A DNA stretch of 64,000 bases from JACCTU01 sp963809175 (GCA_963809175.1 CAWEIK010000003.1:62001-126000); one strand, 5' to 3'; counted from the first letter of the stretch, positions 28,912 through 40,044 are shown. Made by a program: numbers and translations. The notes: generated by a model from the letters alone, not told the origin.

Positions 28912-31900
28912 ATGCGGCAGCGGGTTCGAGCGGTTATCGGGGCGGGTGCCATCGCGGCCGCTCTTGGGCTCCTCGCAGGGCCCGCTTCGGCACACTCGGG
29001 GTTCGCCCTGCCGGCGGCGCCTCTCACCACGGCCGCTCCAGTGCTCGACGGCGTGATGAACGCGGGCGAATGGGCAAGCGCGAGCACTTTCGTTTTTCCG
29101 GCCGGTGAGGCCGAGGGCCGGGTCTGGGCGATGCACGACGGTGACTACGTGTACTTCGCATTCCGGCGAATCGACGCGACGCCGGGGACGTCGGCGGCGT
29201 TCCAGGTGTACTTCGACAACGCCCACGATGGCGCGCTCGACTCGGGTGACGATGCCTGGAGCGCAGCGGTCAACCCCAGCACGGGCGCGTCGTTCACGAA
29301 CGACGCGGCGTACACGCCGGCCAGCTGTCCATCGTGCTGGCCCGGCGACACCTCGCTCTCCGGCACGAACGACACGGAGGCCGGCGCGGCCTACACACCC
29401 GGCACGGGTGAGGTCGTCTTCGAGATGCGTCATCGGCGCTGCACGACCGACGTCGGACGCGATCTTTGCCTCCCGGCTGACGGCACGCTCGCAGGTGTCA
29501 CCTTCTTGTACTTCAGCGGCGGCAGCACGGTGTTCTACCCGGCTTCGTTCTCGGCGCCCGCGAGCTACGGCGACTTCAGTCTCGCCGCGGAAGACACGAC
29601 GCCGCCGGAGACGACGATCACGAGCGGCCCCGTCGACTACAGCGCCGAAACGCGGCAGGTCTTCCTCACGGAGTCGAGCGAACCAGGCTCGAGCTTCGAG
29701 TGCAGGCGCGTGCCTGATGCGTTCAACGTCTGTGCGTCCAGCCACGAGTACGACGGCTTGGCGATGGGTCGTACACGTTCGAGATCCGTGCGAAAGACGC
29801 TGCGGGCAACGTCGATCCGACGCCCGCCGTCTACCGGTGGACGGTCGACACGGTTCCGTTTGTCGGCACGCTTGACCAGCACAACGGGCGCGTGATCGAC
29901 ACGACGGGTGGAAGCTCGATCGGCGGCGAGACGCAGATCGAGCTCGCACAGATCTTCTCGCCGGCCGCCGGCGGCGCGCTCCTGGAAGCGCGGATCGGGC
30001 TCTCCTGCCCGATCCCGTCCTCGGTGCGTGCGCGGATCGAGACGACGAGCAGCGGCGTGCCCAGCGGCACGGTGCTCGCGACCGCCGAGGTCACCAACGC
30101 CGGCTCAGGGTCGCCTTCAAGCGCTTCCCCTTCTCGCCGTCGCCCGCACTCGTTGCCGGAACGAGCTACGCGCTCGTGCTTGCCGGGCCGCTGAACACGG
30201 GCTGCTTCGCGTACGTCGCCGAGGACGCGACTCCGGGCGGCATGTACTTCCGCGACGCGGCTCCGACCCCCGGCGGCTGGGCCCCGAACTCGGAACCCGA
30301 GGACCTCGCCTTCGCCACCTTCATGGGCGCGGCGGCGGCGGCGTCGTTCGTCGTCACCAACACGAACGACAGCGGCGCAGGCTCGCTCCGGCAGGCGATT
30401 CTGGACGCCAACGCCAACGAAGGCGCGGAAACGATCACGTTCGCGATCCCCGGCTCGGGCCGACACACGATTACGCTCGCGAACGGTCTCCCCGCGATCA
30501 CGGAGAACACCACGATCGACGGAACGAGCCAGAGCGGTTTCATCGGCACTCCCTTGATCGAGCTCACCGGCGGGTCGACATTCGCCGGGCTCGCGCTGAC
30601 CGGGCACGACGCCGTCGTGCGCTCGCTCTCGATCTACGGCTTCCAGAACGGTGTCGAGATCAGCGGCTCCGGTAACCGTCTCGTCGGCAGCTACATCGGG
30701 CTCGACGGAACCGGTACCGCGCGCGCCAACGCGAATACCGGCGTCATCGTCGGCGTCGGCGAGGACAACGTGATCGGCGGTGCCGCGGCCGGAGACCGGA
30801 ACGTCATCTCGAACAGCGGCGGCAACGGCGTCATCGTCACCACCGCCTTGGACACGACGATCCGCAACAACCTGATCGGCGTGAGCGCCGACGGCGACAA
30901 GGCGATGCCGAACGCGCTGAACGGGATCCTGATGAACCCAAGCTCGAGCGGGACGTCGATCGTCGACAACGTCGTCTCCGGAAACACCAACGACGGCGTC
31001 TTCGTGCACTCGCAGGCGAGCTTGAGCGGCAACCGAATCGGGATCGCCGCGAGCGGCGACGACGCGGTCCCGAACCTTGGCGACGGCGTGCAGCTGAACG
31101 GGGACGGGAGCACGCTCCGGCCCGAGGAAGGCGCCTCTGCGAACACGATCGCCCACAACGGCCTCGACGGCGTGTTCGTCTCGGGCGGGCCGACGAACAC
31201 GATCACCGGCAACTCGATCTACTCCAACGGCGGCCTCGGCATCGACCTGGCGCCGAACGGCGTCACCCCGAACGACGTCGAGGACGGCGACTCGGGGCCG
31301 AACGACCTGCAGAACTTCCCGGTCTTCGACAGCGTGACCTTCGCCACGGGTCGACCGACCAGTTGCACATCGTCGCCTCGGCTCCGACTTCGCCGGGAGC
31401 GGGGTCCTACCGGATCGACTACTACGCGAGCGACGTCTGCGATCCATCCGGCAACGGCGAAGGCGTTCGTCACCTCGGCCAGGATCTCACCGGCTCAGGT
31501 GGGGGAACGATCAGCTTCGACTCCGACTCGGTCGGCCCGGTCTTGGCCGGCGAAATCCTCACCGCGACGCTCACGAGCCCGATCGGAAGCACGTCCGAGT
31601 TCTCGGCGTGCCATGTGATCGGCGAGGGGCTCGAGGACGAGCTGCTCTTCACCAGCCCGGCCGAATGCGTGCCCAGCTTCCTCGGTGGCCACACGATCGA
31701 CTTCGAGGACGCGCCCGAGAGCGGCGCCCTGACGATCTACGACAAGCTCGGAGTCACCTTCGTGGCGACCGGACAGGCCGTGCCGCGGGCGGTCGACAGC
31801 GACGCACGCGTCACGAGCTCGCCGACGACCTCGCTCGTGAACGTCCCCGTGAGCATCGAAGGACCGGGTCGAGCGACGACGTCCCGCTGCGGATCACGTT

Positions 31901-34900
31901 CGACGCGCCGCAGACGGCGGTCGGCTTCTTCCTCGGTAACGGCGGCGAAGTACTCGCGACGGTGACCGCATACAACGGCGGCGACACCGCCGGGTCGGTG
32001 CAGGTCCCCGTCCGGACCGACGCCGTCGAGACCTACGTCGGGATCAAGCTGCTCGAGGGGACGTTCGACGAGGTTCGGGTCGACTACGGAGGCGAGTCCG
32101 CAGCCCGAAGAGCTCGACGACCTCTGTTTCCTGACGAGCGAGGAGGAGGGTGAGGGCTCCGAGGCGCTCACGCTGACGACCGACGAGGAGAGCGTCGTGG
32201 TCGGCGTCAAGCTCGTGCCCCGCTCGGCGACGTGCCCTCGACGAGCTGCCGTCGTTCGCCGGTGCGCCGTCCTCGACGCCGGTCGGTTCGATCCCGGTGG
32301 GCTCGATCCCGGTGGGCTCGATTCCGGTCGGTTCGATTCCGGTTGGTTCGATTCCGGTCGGCTCGATTCCAGTCGGTTCGATTCCGGTCGGCTCGATTCC
32401 GGTCGGCTCGATTCCGGTCGGCTCGATCGGGCTCAACTCGATCCTGGTTGGACCCTATCGGGCTGACCAGATCCTGCTCTCGCAGTTGCCGGTGAACGCC
32501 GACGAGCTGCTCGCGGGACGCCGCTCTTCACGCGGCCGCGCCAGTCGATCACCCTCGACGACGTGTACGCGAACGCGACGACCCGCGCGCGGTTCAACGA
32601 TCTCAACCTCCCCGAGAGCGGCCTGATGAACTCGATCCTGAACGGCGTGCCGTTCTCGGCGTTCATGCTCGGCCGCGCGACGCTGGCCCAGCTGCCGGCG
32701 CCGGGCGGCGCGTCGTCGTGGTGCGCCGCGATCACGGCCGCGGGCGGCAGCTGCTCGGGCGTGAGCGGGACGAACACGGTCGTCGGCTTGTCGATCGCCG
32801 GGCGTCCCGGTCGGCTCGATCCCGGTCGGGCTCGATCCCGGTCGGCTCGATCCCGGTCGGCTCGATCCCGGTCGGCTCGATTCCCGGTGGGCAGCATCGA
32901 CCTCGTCGCGAGCCGGCTCGCCGGGATCCCGGTCGGCAGCATCCCCGCGGCGACGCGGGGACGAGGTCGTCGACTCACCCTTCCCCGACGGCTGGACGCT
33001 CGGGGACGCGAAGTCCGCGGGGCGGATCAAGCCGGGAGCGCAGCTGAGACACCTCGTCGGCGCGTTCCCGGCAGGCCTCGTGTTGAACGACCTGATCATG
33101 GGGATCGTCCCGCGGTCCGCGCTCGCGTGGGAAGGATTCCCGATCGACGGCTTCCAGCTCTTCGCAGGCACCGGCGACGTCGTGCACTACCACCTCGCGT
33201 TCTCGCTCACCTGCCCCGTGCCGTCGAACTTCGCCGCGCGCGTGCACCTGCCGGAGGGTTGGCTGTACAAGCCCGGCACGACGCGTTGGCGCTACGGCAC
33301 GGGGACGCCCGTCACCGGCGCGAACCCGACCACCACCTCGCGCTCCGGCGCTCGCTGGTCCGACCTGCCCGGGACGCCGTGTGCGGCGGGTGCCGCTTCG
33401 CGACCGGTCGAGCTCACGTTCGACGCGCTCGTCGGGACTGACGCTGGGCGTCGAGGAGGCGACGGCCTCGGTGACGATGGGCGCGACGACGCAGACGACC
33501 GACCCGCAGGCACCGGTGCTCGTGACGCAGAACTGGGAGAGCAACGACGCGGTCACCGGCGCACCGACGATCCAGCCGAACCGGCTGGTCGTCGGCCACG
33601 TCGCGAAGAGCGGCGACGTCGAGGTGTTCCGCGCTGCCCGTGCCGTCCGTGCGCGGGACCCGCACGACCGTGTATCTCAGCCACATGGCGAGGGCGCCGA
33701 CTTCGACCTCGTCGTCGGGAAGCCTGACGCGCCGTCGCTGCAGTCGAACCCCGTCGGCTCGATCCCGGTCGGCTCGATCCCGGTCGAGGACGGCGGCAGC
33801 TCGATCGACAACCGCAGCGACGCGCTGCCGCCCGAGACGCTGCAGGACATCCCGTGGGCTCGATCCCGTCGGGAGCATCTCGGCGAACCGCGGCGCGGCC
33901 GACGAGGCGGCGCAGGTCGTCGCCGACGGCGAGGAGGGCTTCTACACGATCACGGTCAGCGGCTACAACGGATCGCACAGCGACGAGCCGTTCGTCCTGC
34001 GGGTCGTGCAGACGCCACCGCCGGAGCTTCCGCGCGTGTCCGGCCCGTGGGCTCACGCTCGGCACGCCTGGCACGCTCGCCGCGCCCGCCGCGGGCACGA
34101 AGACACTCTTCATCGTCAACCGGCAACGGATGACGGCGCTCCACGGCGCCCAGGCGACGGCCGACATGCTCGCCGCGGCGGGCCGGGTGGCCGGGAGGTC
34201 CGAGGTCGCCGGACAGATCCTCGAGGTCGACGGTGACGCCGCCGTGCGCGCGGCGTACGGCGCGTGGGACGCACAGCCGTGCTCGATCGACGCCGCGAAC
34301 GACGTGGTCGCCTCGGTCAACGCCGTCGTCGCCCGATTCCGCGCCGCCTCCCCGAGCGTGCGCTACGTCGTCCTCATCGGCTCCGACGACGCGCTGCCGA
34401 TGATGCGGCGCCTCGACCCGGTGACGATCTCGAACGAGACGGACGAGGCTCCCGATCTGCTCTTCACGCTCCGGAACGGCAATGCGAACGCGCTCTACGC
34501 CGCCGCCGCGCTCGGCTACTTCCTGAGCGACAGTGTGTACGGCGCGTTCACGTCGATGCCGTGGCTCGGCCGCGACCTGTATCTCCCGAACGTCGCGGTC
34601 GGCCGACTCGTCGAGACCGCAACCGAGATCGAGCGCCAACTCCTGCTCTACGAGAGCAAGAGCGGCGTCCTCGACCCGTCGTCGACGCTCACGACCGCGT
34701 ACGACTTCCTCACGGACGGCGGCGAGGCGGTCGCGGCCGGGCTGGCGCCACTCGGCGGTGCGAGCAGCCTGATCAACGACACCTGGACCTCAGCGAACCT
34801 CGCGACGGCATTCACGAACAGCGCCGACCCGGCGGACGTCCTCTCCGTCAACGCGCACTACAGCCACTGGCTCCTGCAGCCGGCCGCCGGCACGTCGCTC

Positions 34901-36703
34901 GTCTCGACCGACGACCTGCCCGACGTCGAGGACGCGTTCGCCGCTCGCATCCTCTTCACGATGGGCTGCCACGGCGGGCTGAACGTTCCCGACACGCTGC
35001 TCGGCCCGAACCCGACGAACTTCCAGCGCGCCCGGCTCCTCGACTGGACGCAGAGCTACGCACGGGCACGCGCTGCGGTGTACGTCGCGAACACCGGCTT
35101 CGGGTACGGCGATACCGTCGCGAACGCCTTGTCCGAGCGGCTGATGTCGATCTTCGCCGCGAAGATCCCGCGCGGCGGGACGATCGGCGAGCGCTGGCTC
35201 GATTCCGTGCACGAGTACTTCGGGACAGCAGGCGTCTACGGCGTGTACGACGAGAAGGCGCTGACCGAGGCGACGTTCTACGGGCTGCCGTTCTGGTCGC
35301 TTGGCCCCGCGGCACCGCCTCCGCCCGGTGGCAGCGGCTCGCTCGTGAACGACCCGGCCTCGGGGCTTCCAGTGGCGTCGCTGAGCGTCGCGCCGTCCCT
35401 GACCGAGCGAACGACGCCGCGCGGGCGCTTCTGGGAAGCGACGAACCGGCAGACGCTCGCGATCCACTACCGGCCGATCCAGCCGCGCGTCGCGGTCGAC
35501 ATCACGCGGCCCGGGCTCGTCGCGACCGGCGTGATCATCAAGTCCCTCCAGACGCACGACGTGGGGGGCGTCGATCCCGTGCACGCGACGCCGACGATCG
35601 ACCTCGCGGCGAACGAGCGCGAGCGTCGCTTCCGCGAGCTGATCTTCCCGGCGAACTCGGTGTCGCTGACCCGGTCTCGCGGCGCGGGCGGCGAGCGTCA
35701 GCACGCGGTCGTCATCGCGGGGCAGTTCCGTCCGGGGAGCTCGTCCGCGAGCGGGACGGAGCGGCTGATCGACCAGATCGGGCTCGAGATCGCCTATGTT
35801 CCGTCACCGTCCGACACGACGCCGCCGGTCATCGAGCAGGTCTCGGCAGTGAACACGAGCAGCGCGACGATCTTCGTGCGCGCCAGCGAGAGCGCTGCGG
35901 GTGGCGTGAAGCGCGTCGCCGCGCTCTACGCGGACGCAGCCGCGGGAGGGACGTGGTCGTTCGTCGAGCTCGGCTTCAACAGCGCACTCGGAGGGTGGTC
36001 GGCGACCGTGCCCACCACCGGGCCCGTCCAGGTGATCGCAATGGCGCAGAACGTGAACGGCCTCGTCGCCTACAGCGCGAACAAGGGCGTGAACTTCCCC
36101 TCGGTCACCGACACGACCGGTCCGGAGGTCCTGCTCGAGTCGCCGGCGCCCGGCGCGGTCTACCTCTTGAACCAGCGAGTGCCTGCGACCTTCTCATGCT
36201 CGGACGCGGGCGTGGTCGTGTCGTGCGTGGGCGCACCGCTGACGGGCGGCCTGCTCGACACCAGCCGCGTCGGCGACCGGACGTTCACCGTCACCGCGAC
36301 GGATCTCCGCGGGAACCAGGTGGTGGAGACGATCCACTACACGGTTCGGTACGGCTTCGAGGGCTTCTTCGCGCCGATCGACAACCCGCCCGCCGTGAAC
36401 GTCGGCGTGGCCGGCCGTGCGTACCCGATCAAGTGGCGGCTGAAGGACGCGAACGGTGCCGTCGTCGGAGCCCTCACCGCCGTCACCTCGATCTCGAAGG
36501 TTCGCCTGACGAGCTGTACCAACGGCGCACAGGACTCGCTCGAAGAGTCGGTTCCGGTCTCGACGTCGCAGCTCAAGTTCGACGCGGCCACCGGTCAGTT
36601 CCACTACAACTGGAAGACCGAGAAGGCCGACGCGGGCTGCCGCAGGCTCGTGATCGAGCTCGCCGACGGCACGCGCCGCACCGCCGACTTCTTGCTCCGC
36701 TAG
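28912..36703 (+). CDS. Giant secreted multidomain protein with PVGSI repeats and C25-like peptidase domain (many indels)
   Basis: One long coding tract of about 2,600 residues if the indels are repaired. In order: signal peptide (QRVRAVIGAGAIAAALGLLA, cleavage after ASA); a DOMON/CBM9-like domain starting APVLDGVMNAGEWASAS; an Ig-like domain (TTPPETTITSGP to YRWTVDT); a beta-sandwich (29.9-30.3 kb); a parallel beta-helix (VTNTNDSGAGSLRQAILDAN, 30.3-31.3 kb); a choice-of-anchor-like domain (HTIDFEDAPESGAL); PVGSI arrays; a PPC-like domain (VAKSGDVEVFR) itself carrying PVGSI copies; a C25/caspase-fold peptidase domain (34.1-35.3 kb) with candidate His in SVNAHYSHW and Cys in FTMGCHGGLN; Ig-like modules; and a C-terminal PxKF domain (AGRAYPIKWRLKDANG). 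The last ~880 residues (from about 34,050) are uninterrupted; the first 5 kb contains 15 or more single-base breaks. A function in surface adhesion or proteolysis is inference. Confidence 0.75.
32285..32428 (+). repeat. PVGSI pentapeptide array 1 (15-bp units)
   Basis: Nine complete 15-base units of pattern GGYTCGATYCCGGTB, plus a tenth partial, encoding Gly-Ser-Ile-Pro-Val repeated head to tail. Units differ mostly at third codon positions, so selection appears to preserve the peptide. It occurs inside the giant secreted protein gene. Confidence 0.92.
32808..32899 (+). repeat. PVGSI pentapeptide array 2
   Basis: Six GSI units of the same 15-base repeat, now mostly GGCTCGATCCCGGTC. Extra single bases just before the array (CCGGGCG at 32798-32804) and inside it (GTCGGGCTC near 32829; ATTCCCGG near 32883) together restore the frame, so the peptide is PVGSI throughout when repaired. 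An isolated IPVGSIP copy follows at about 32927-32945. Confidence 0.85.
33750..33879 (+). repeat. Dispersed PVGSI copies within the PPC-like domain
   Basis: Two tandem units at 33750-33785 (NPVGSIPVGSIPVED) and two more, with missing bases, at 33849-33879 (readable as IPVGSIPVGSIS). They interrupt the PPC-like domain, as if inserted in its loops. Confidence 0.75.
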
Positions 36704-36757
36704 GAGGGCTTGGTGGAACGGCCCGGCGGCACAGCGCCTGTTTCGCCAAGCCCTCCT
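36702..36757. terminator. Long-arm bidirectional terminator
   Basis: AGGAGGGCTTGG (36702-36713) pairs perfectly with CCAAGCCCTCCT (36746-36757) around a 32-base loop, between the convergent giant gene and the response regulator. TTTAG follows on the + side. Confidence 0.6.
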
Positions 36758-37394
36758 TTAGATCATTCGGCGCTCGGCGGCCCAGCGCGTCAGCTCGTGG
36801 CGGCTCGACAGCTGGCAGCTTGCGCAGCACGCTCGACACGTGGCTCTCCACCGTCTTGACCGAGAGATGGAGGCTCGCGGCGATCTCCTTGTAGCGGTAG
36901 CCGCGCGCGATCAGGCGGAGCACCTCGCGCTCGCGCGGGGTCAGCTCGTCGAGCTCGGCGTCGCGCACGGGCTCGCCCGAGCCGAACGCGTCGAGCACGA
37001 AGCCCGCGAGGCGCGGCGAGAAGACGGCGTCGCCCGCCGCGACTCGGTCGATCGCCTCGGTGAGCTCGTCTCCCGAGATCGTCTTCGTCACGTAGCCGCG
37101 GGCGCCCGCGCGCACGACCGCGATCACGTCCTCCGCCGCGTCCGAGACCGAGAGCGCGAGGAACCGCACGCCGGGCCGCTCGAGCGCGACGCCGGCGATC
37201 ACGGCCTGACCGCCGCCGTCGGGGAGGTGCACGTCGAGCAGCACGACGTCGGGGTCGGCCTCGAGGATCAGCGGCATCGCCTCGGCGACCGTCGCCGCCT
37301 CGCCGACGATCTCGACGGCGTCGCCGAGCTCGCTGCGGACACCCGCGCGGAAGAGCCCGTGGTCGTCGACGATCACGACGCGACGCGCGCTCAC
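36758..37394 (-). CDS. NarL/FixJ-type response regulator (LiaR/MacR-like), 3' frame broken
   Basis: The receiver domain has the acidic pocket VVIVDDHGLFRAGV, phosphoacceptor Asp in DVVLLDVHLPDGGG, and the switch Ser/Lys in FLALSVSDAAED and YVTKTISGDELTEAI. The LuxR-type HTH follows: LTPREREVLRLIARGYRYKE and SLHLSVKTVESHVSSVLRKL. One extra C near 36,811 shifts the frame; repaired, the protein ends QLSSRHELTRWAAERRMI and stops at 36758, a normal ending. The gene overlaps the sensor kinase stop by 4 bases, so it is the last gene of a three-gene operon. Confidence 0.9.
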
Positions 37395-38481
37395 GGCTTC
37401 TTCCTCGGCAAGGTCAGCTCGACCTCGGTGCCTTCGCCCTGCGCCGACGTGATCGTCGCGCTGCCGCCGTGGCGTGCCATGCGTCCCTCGATCGACTCGG
37501 CGAGGCCGCGCCGCTCGGCGGGAACGGCGTCGCGGTCGAAGCCGGCGCCACGGTCGCGGACGAAGACGCTGATCGCCTCGGGGTCGGCCTCGGCGTAGAC
37601 GGAGACCTCGTCGGCGCCGGAGAAGCGGGCGGCGTTCGCCATCGCCTCTCGCGCCGCGAGCACGACCGCCCGCGCGTCCTCGTCGAGCGGCGCGTTGCCT
37701 GCGCTCGCGACCTCGACGCGCACGCCGTGCAGCTCCTCGACCTCGGCCGCTGCGTTGCCGATCGCCGCGACGAGCGTGTCCTCCTGGAAGAGCTGGCCCT
37801 CGGGGTAGAGCCAGCCGCGCAGCTCGCGCTCCTGCCGCCGTGCGAGCTGTGCGACGCGCTTCGGGTCGTCGGCCTCGCGCTGGACGAGCGCGAGCGTCTG
37901 GAGCACCGAGTCGTGCACGCGCGCGGCGACCTCGGCGCGCTCCTCGGAGCGGATGCGCCGCGTCCGCTCGGCGTCGCGCTCCTGCGCGTGCGCCAGAGCC
38001 ACGGCCCGACGACGAGCAGCAGCCCGCCCGCGAACGCAGCCGGCGTGAGCAGCGGCCCGTCCGAGCCGGTGTCTCCGCCGCGCGTCAGCACGAGGACGGC
38101 GGCGCCTGCCAGGAGCACTGTCCCGACCAGCCGCTGCCTCCTCCGCCAGAAGAAGAACACGCCCGCTGCCGCGAGGGCCGCGGCCGCTTGAACGAAGCCG
38201 GGAAGCCCCAGCCCATTCAGGGCTGCGATGGCGGCAAGGAGCAGCAGAACGAGCCCGATCGCGGTGCGAGTGCCACTCACGCGCGCGCCCGCCGCCTCGG
38301 GCATCAGCAGCGCGGCCGCGAGGTAGAGCAGGATCCCCGCGCCGCCGGCGAGCGTCAGGAGCGCGAAGAGCAGGCGCACGAGCGTCGGGTCGACCTCGAG
38401 CGCGCGCGCGATCCCGGCGGCCACGCCCGCGACCACGCCGTTGGCGCGGTCGCGGGCCGGGATGGTGCCGACGTCGACCAT
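37391..38481 (-). CDS. PspC-domain sensor histidine kinase (LiaS/MacS-like), frame broken
   Basis: The N-terminus has a PspC domain (ARDRANGVVAGVAAGIARAL) with several membrane segments, and VLLLLAAIAALNGLGLPGF and similar helices. The cytoplasmic part is a HisKA_3-type kinase: RAEVAARVHDSVLQTLALVQ gives the phospho-His, and the ATPase part includes VVLAAREAMANAARFSGADE (N box), FVRDRGAGFDRDAVPAERRG (G1) and MARHGGSATITSAQGEGTEV (G2). A one- or two-base break near 37,998 separates the membrane part from the kinase part. The ATG at 38481 is 4 bases downstream of the previous gene's stop. It pairs with the following response regulator; an envelope-stress role is inferred from the PspC and LiaF-like partners. 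Confidence 0.86.
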
Positions 38482-38485
38482 CGAG

Positions 38486-39536
38486 CTAACGGACTTCTCT
38501 CTCGACGACGACCTGGCCGAGGCCGACGTGTGCGTCGATGTGCAGCGTGTCGCTCGCGCCGGGGTCGCCGAAGCTCCCCGACACCTTCGCGTTCGGCGCC
38601 GTCGTCCTGGCGGCCGAACACCACGACGTCGCCTGCCGACGCGGTCGCGTCGACGTCGACGGCTACGCCGTACGGGACGACCACTCGCAGTTCGCCGATG
38701 CCGACGTTCGCGTCGATCTCGCGGTCGCCGGAGAGCTCGGCGTTCGTCAGGTCGACGGTCAGGCTGCCGATCGAGACGTCGTAGGTCCGCTGGACGCTTG
38801 CCGCCTCGAACGGGCGGAACGTGCGGTCGCCGATCGGCCCGTCGAGGCGGACGTCGACGGCCGAGACCGTGACCGCCAGCGTCGCGAGCACGATCCCGAC
38901 GACGACCAGGCCGCCGGTGCGCCGGTGCAGGAACGCTCCTGCGGCGACGACGACGCCGGTGCCGATGGCGGCGACGGCGAGCGCGATGCTCCAGGGGACG
39001 TCGACGCCCGTTGCCTCGAGCAGCGCGAGTGCGCCTGCGGCGGCCAGCAGGATGCCGAACACCGGCAGGAAGAGCGAGGGCTGCCTGGGTGCGCGGACCT
39101 CGGTGCCCGTCTCGGGGGCCGGCTCGCCGTCGTTCTGACGCCGCTGCGCAATCACGATCGCGGCACCGCCGAGCAGGAGGAGCACCCACGCGAAGCCGCT
39201 GTTCGGCCAGAAGTCGGCCTGCGCGACGAGCGAGAGGACCGCGATCCCGACGAGCGCGACCCCGGCGAGGAGCCAGGGGCGGTCACGGTGGCGCCTGAGC
39301 GCCTCGGAGACGATCGAGTCGGTGCGGCCCTCGTCGGGGATGACGAGCGCTGCGGCGACGTAGATCAGGATCCCGGCCCCGCCGACGAGCGTCAGGATCA
39401 CGAAGGCGATCCGGAAGAACGTGGGGGACAGGTCGAAGTAGCGCCCGAGCCCTCCGGCGACGCCGGCGAGGATCCGATCCTCGCGGCTGCGATGGAGCTC
39501 TTTAACGGACGCGGTGGGAGTGTCGGTGGTGGTCAT
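38486..39536 (-). CDS. PspC/LiaF-like membrane protein, 3' frame broken
   Basis: First gene of the operon. Residues about 15-70 form a PspC domain (SREDRILAGVAGGLGRYFDL) with membrane helix FFRIAFVILTLVGGAGILIY; then several further helices. The C-terminal soluble part resembles LiaF/toast-rack domains (VSIGSLTVDLTNAELSGDRE; VGIGELRVVVPYGVAVDVDA). After a break near 38,600 the end is readable as KVSGSFGDPGASDTLHIDAH, then VGLGQVVVEREVR with stop at 38486. The ATG at 39536 has AAAGG upstream. LiaF inhibits LiaS in Firmicutes, so this protein may restrain the downstream kinase; that is inference. The open frame extends to 39599, but the RBS supports 39536. Confidence 0.82.
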
Positions 39537-39673
39537 TTCTGCCTTTCGTGGGGGACGATTCCAGGATGCGCCCCGCCGCGTCGCTGCACCATCCGGCATC
39601 CCCCTGACTCGCCCCTGATCTTCGCGTCCCCAGAGGTACGGGTAACCCCGCTACAATTGGGTCAACAACATAC
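39537..39673. promoter_or_regulatory. Divergent region between stress operon and ssrA
   Basis: 137 bases without a gene. On the + strand, TACAAT at 39652-39657 is a good -10 for tmRNA, starting transcription roughly 10 bases before the mature 5' end. I see no convincing -35 and no promoter for the minus-strand operon. Confidence 0.45.
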
Positions 39674-40035
39674 GGGGGCGACCTGGTTTCGACGTGGTCG
39701 GTTCTCCGGCAGAGCTGCAAGCCGAGGTCCCGGAGGCCTCGTAAAACCCCGGGAACAACACAAGTGCGAACAAGAACAACGCACTCGCTCTCGCTGCCTA
39801 ATCAGTAGCTGAGCGCGTCGCTCCCGGGCTCGGCCCGTGGCTCGGGTAGCGGCGACAACTAACGGGCTCGGCACCGAAGGAACGCGATCGCCGGAGGTGC
39901 GACATCACAGGATCGCTGGCCCGGTCGGTGGGTTGCCCACCACCAGCCGGCCGGGCGAGATCACAAGGTGGGACAAGCTTGTAGATGCTCTGTCGGTGCG
40001 ACTCACGGACGCGGGTTCGATTCCCGCCGCCTCCA
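39674..40035 (+). ncRNA. ssrA: Transfer-messenger RNA (tmRNA)
   Basis: The 5' end GGGGGCG with CTGGTTTCGACG is the tmRNA signature, and the 3' end GGTTCGATTCCCGCC followed by CGCCTCCA is the T-arm and acceptor. GGGGGCG (39674-39680) pairs with CGCCTCC (40028-40034) with one G-T pair; the CCA end is not encoded. The tag reading frame starts at GCG 39766 and reads A-N-K-N-N-A-L-A-L-A-A then TAA at 39799-39801. The alanine-rich end (ALAA) is the standard protease degron. The approximately 362-base length is typical. SmpB is at 23.5 kb. Confidence 0.96.
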
Positions 40036-40044
40036 TGTTTGTCC

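Noticed and set aside
32300..32430. tRNA T-loop-like sequences (GGTTCGATTCC)
   Set aside because: No acceptor, D-arm or anticodon pairing; the sequence is explained by Gly-Ser-Ile-Pro-Val codons.
32285..32899. CRISPR array
   Set aside because: The 15-bp units are contiguous without spacers and encode PVGSI in frame.
28912..36703. Decayed pseudogene interpretation of the giant protein gene
   Set aside because: The last ~880 codons are uninterrupted, the promoter is good, the breaks fall in recurring contexts and synonymous variation preserves PVGSI, so sequencing error fits better, though decay is not excluded.
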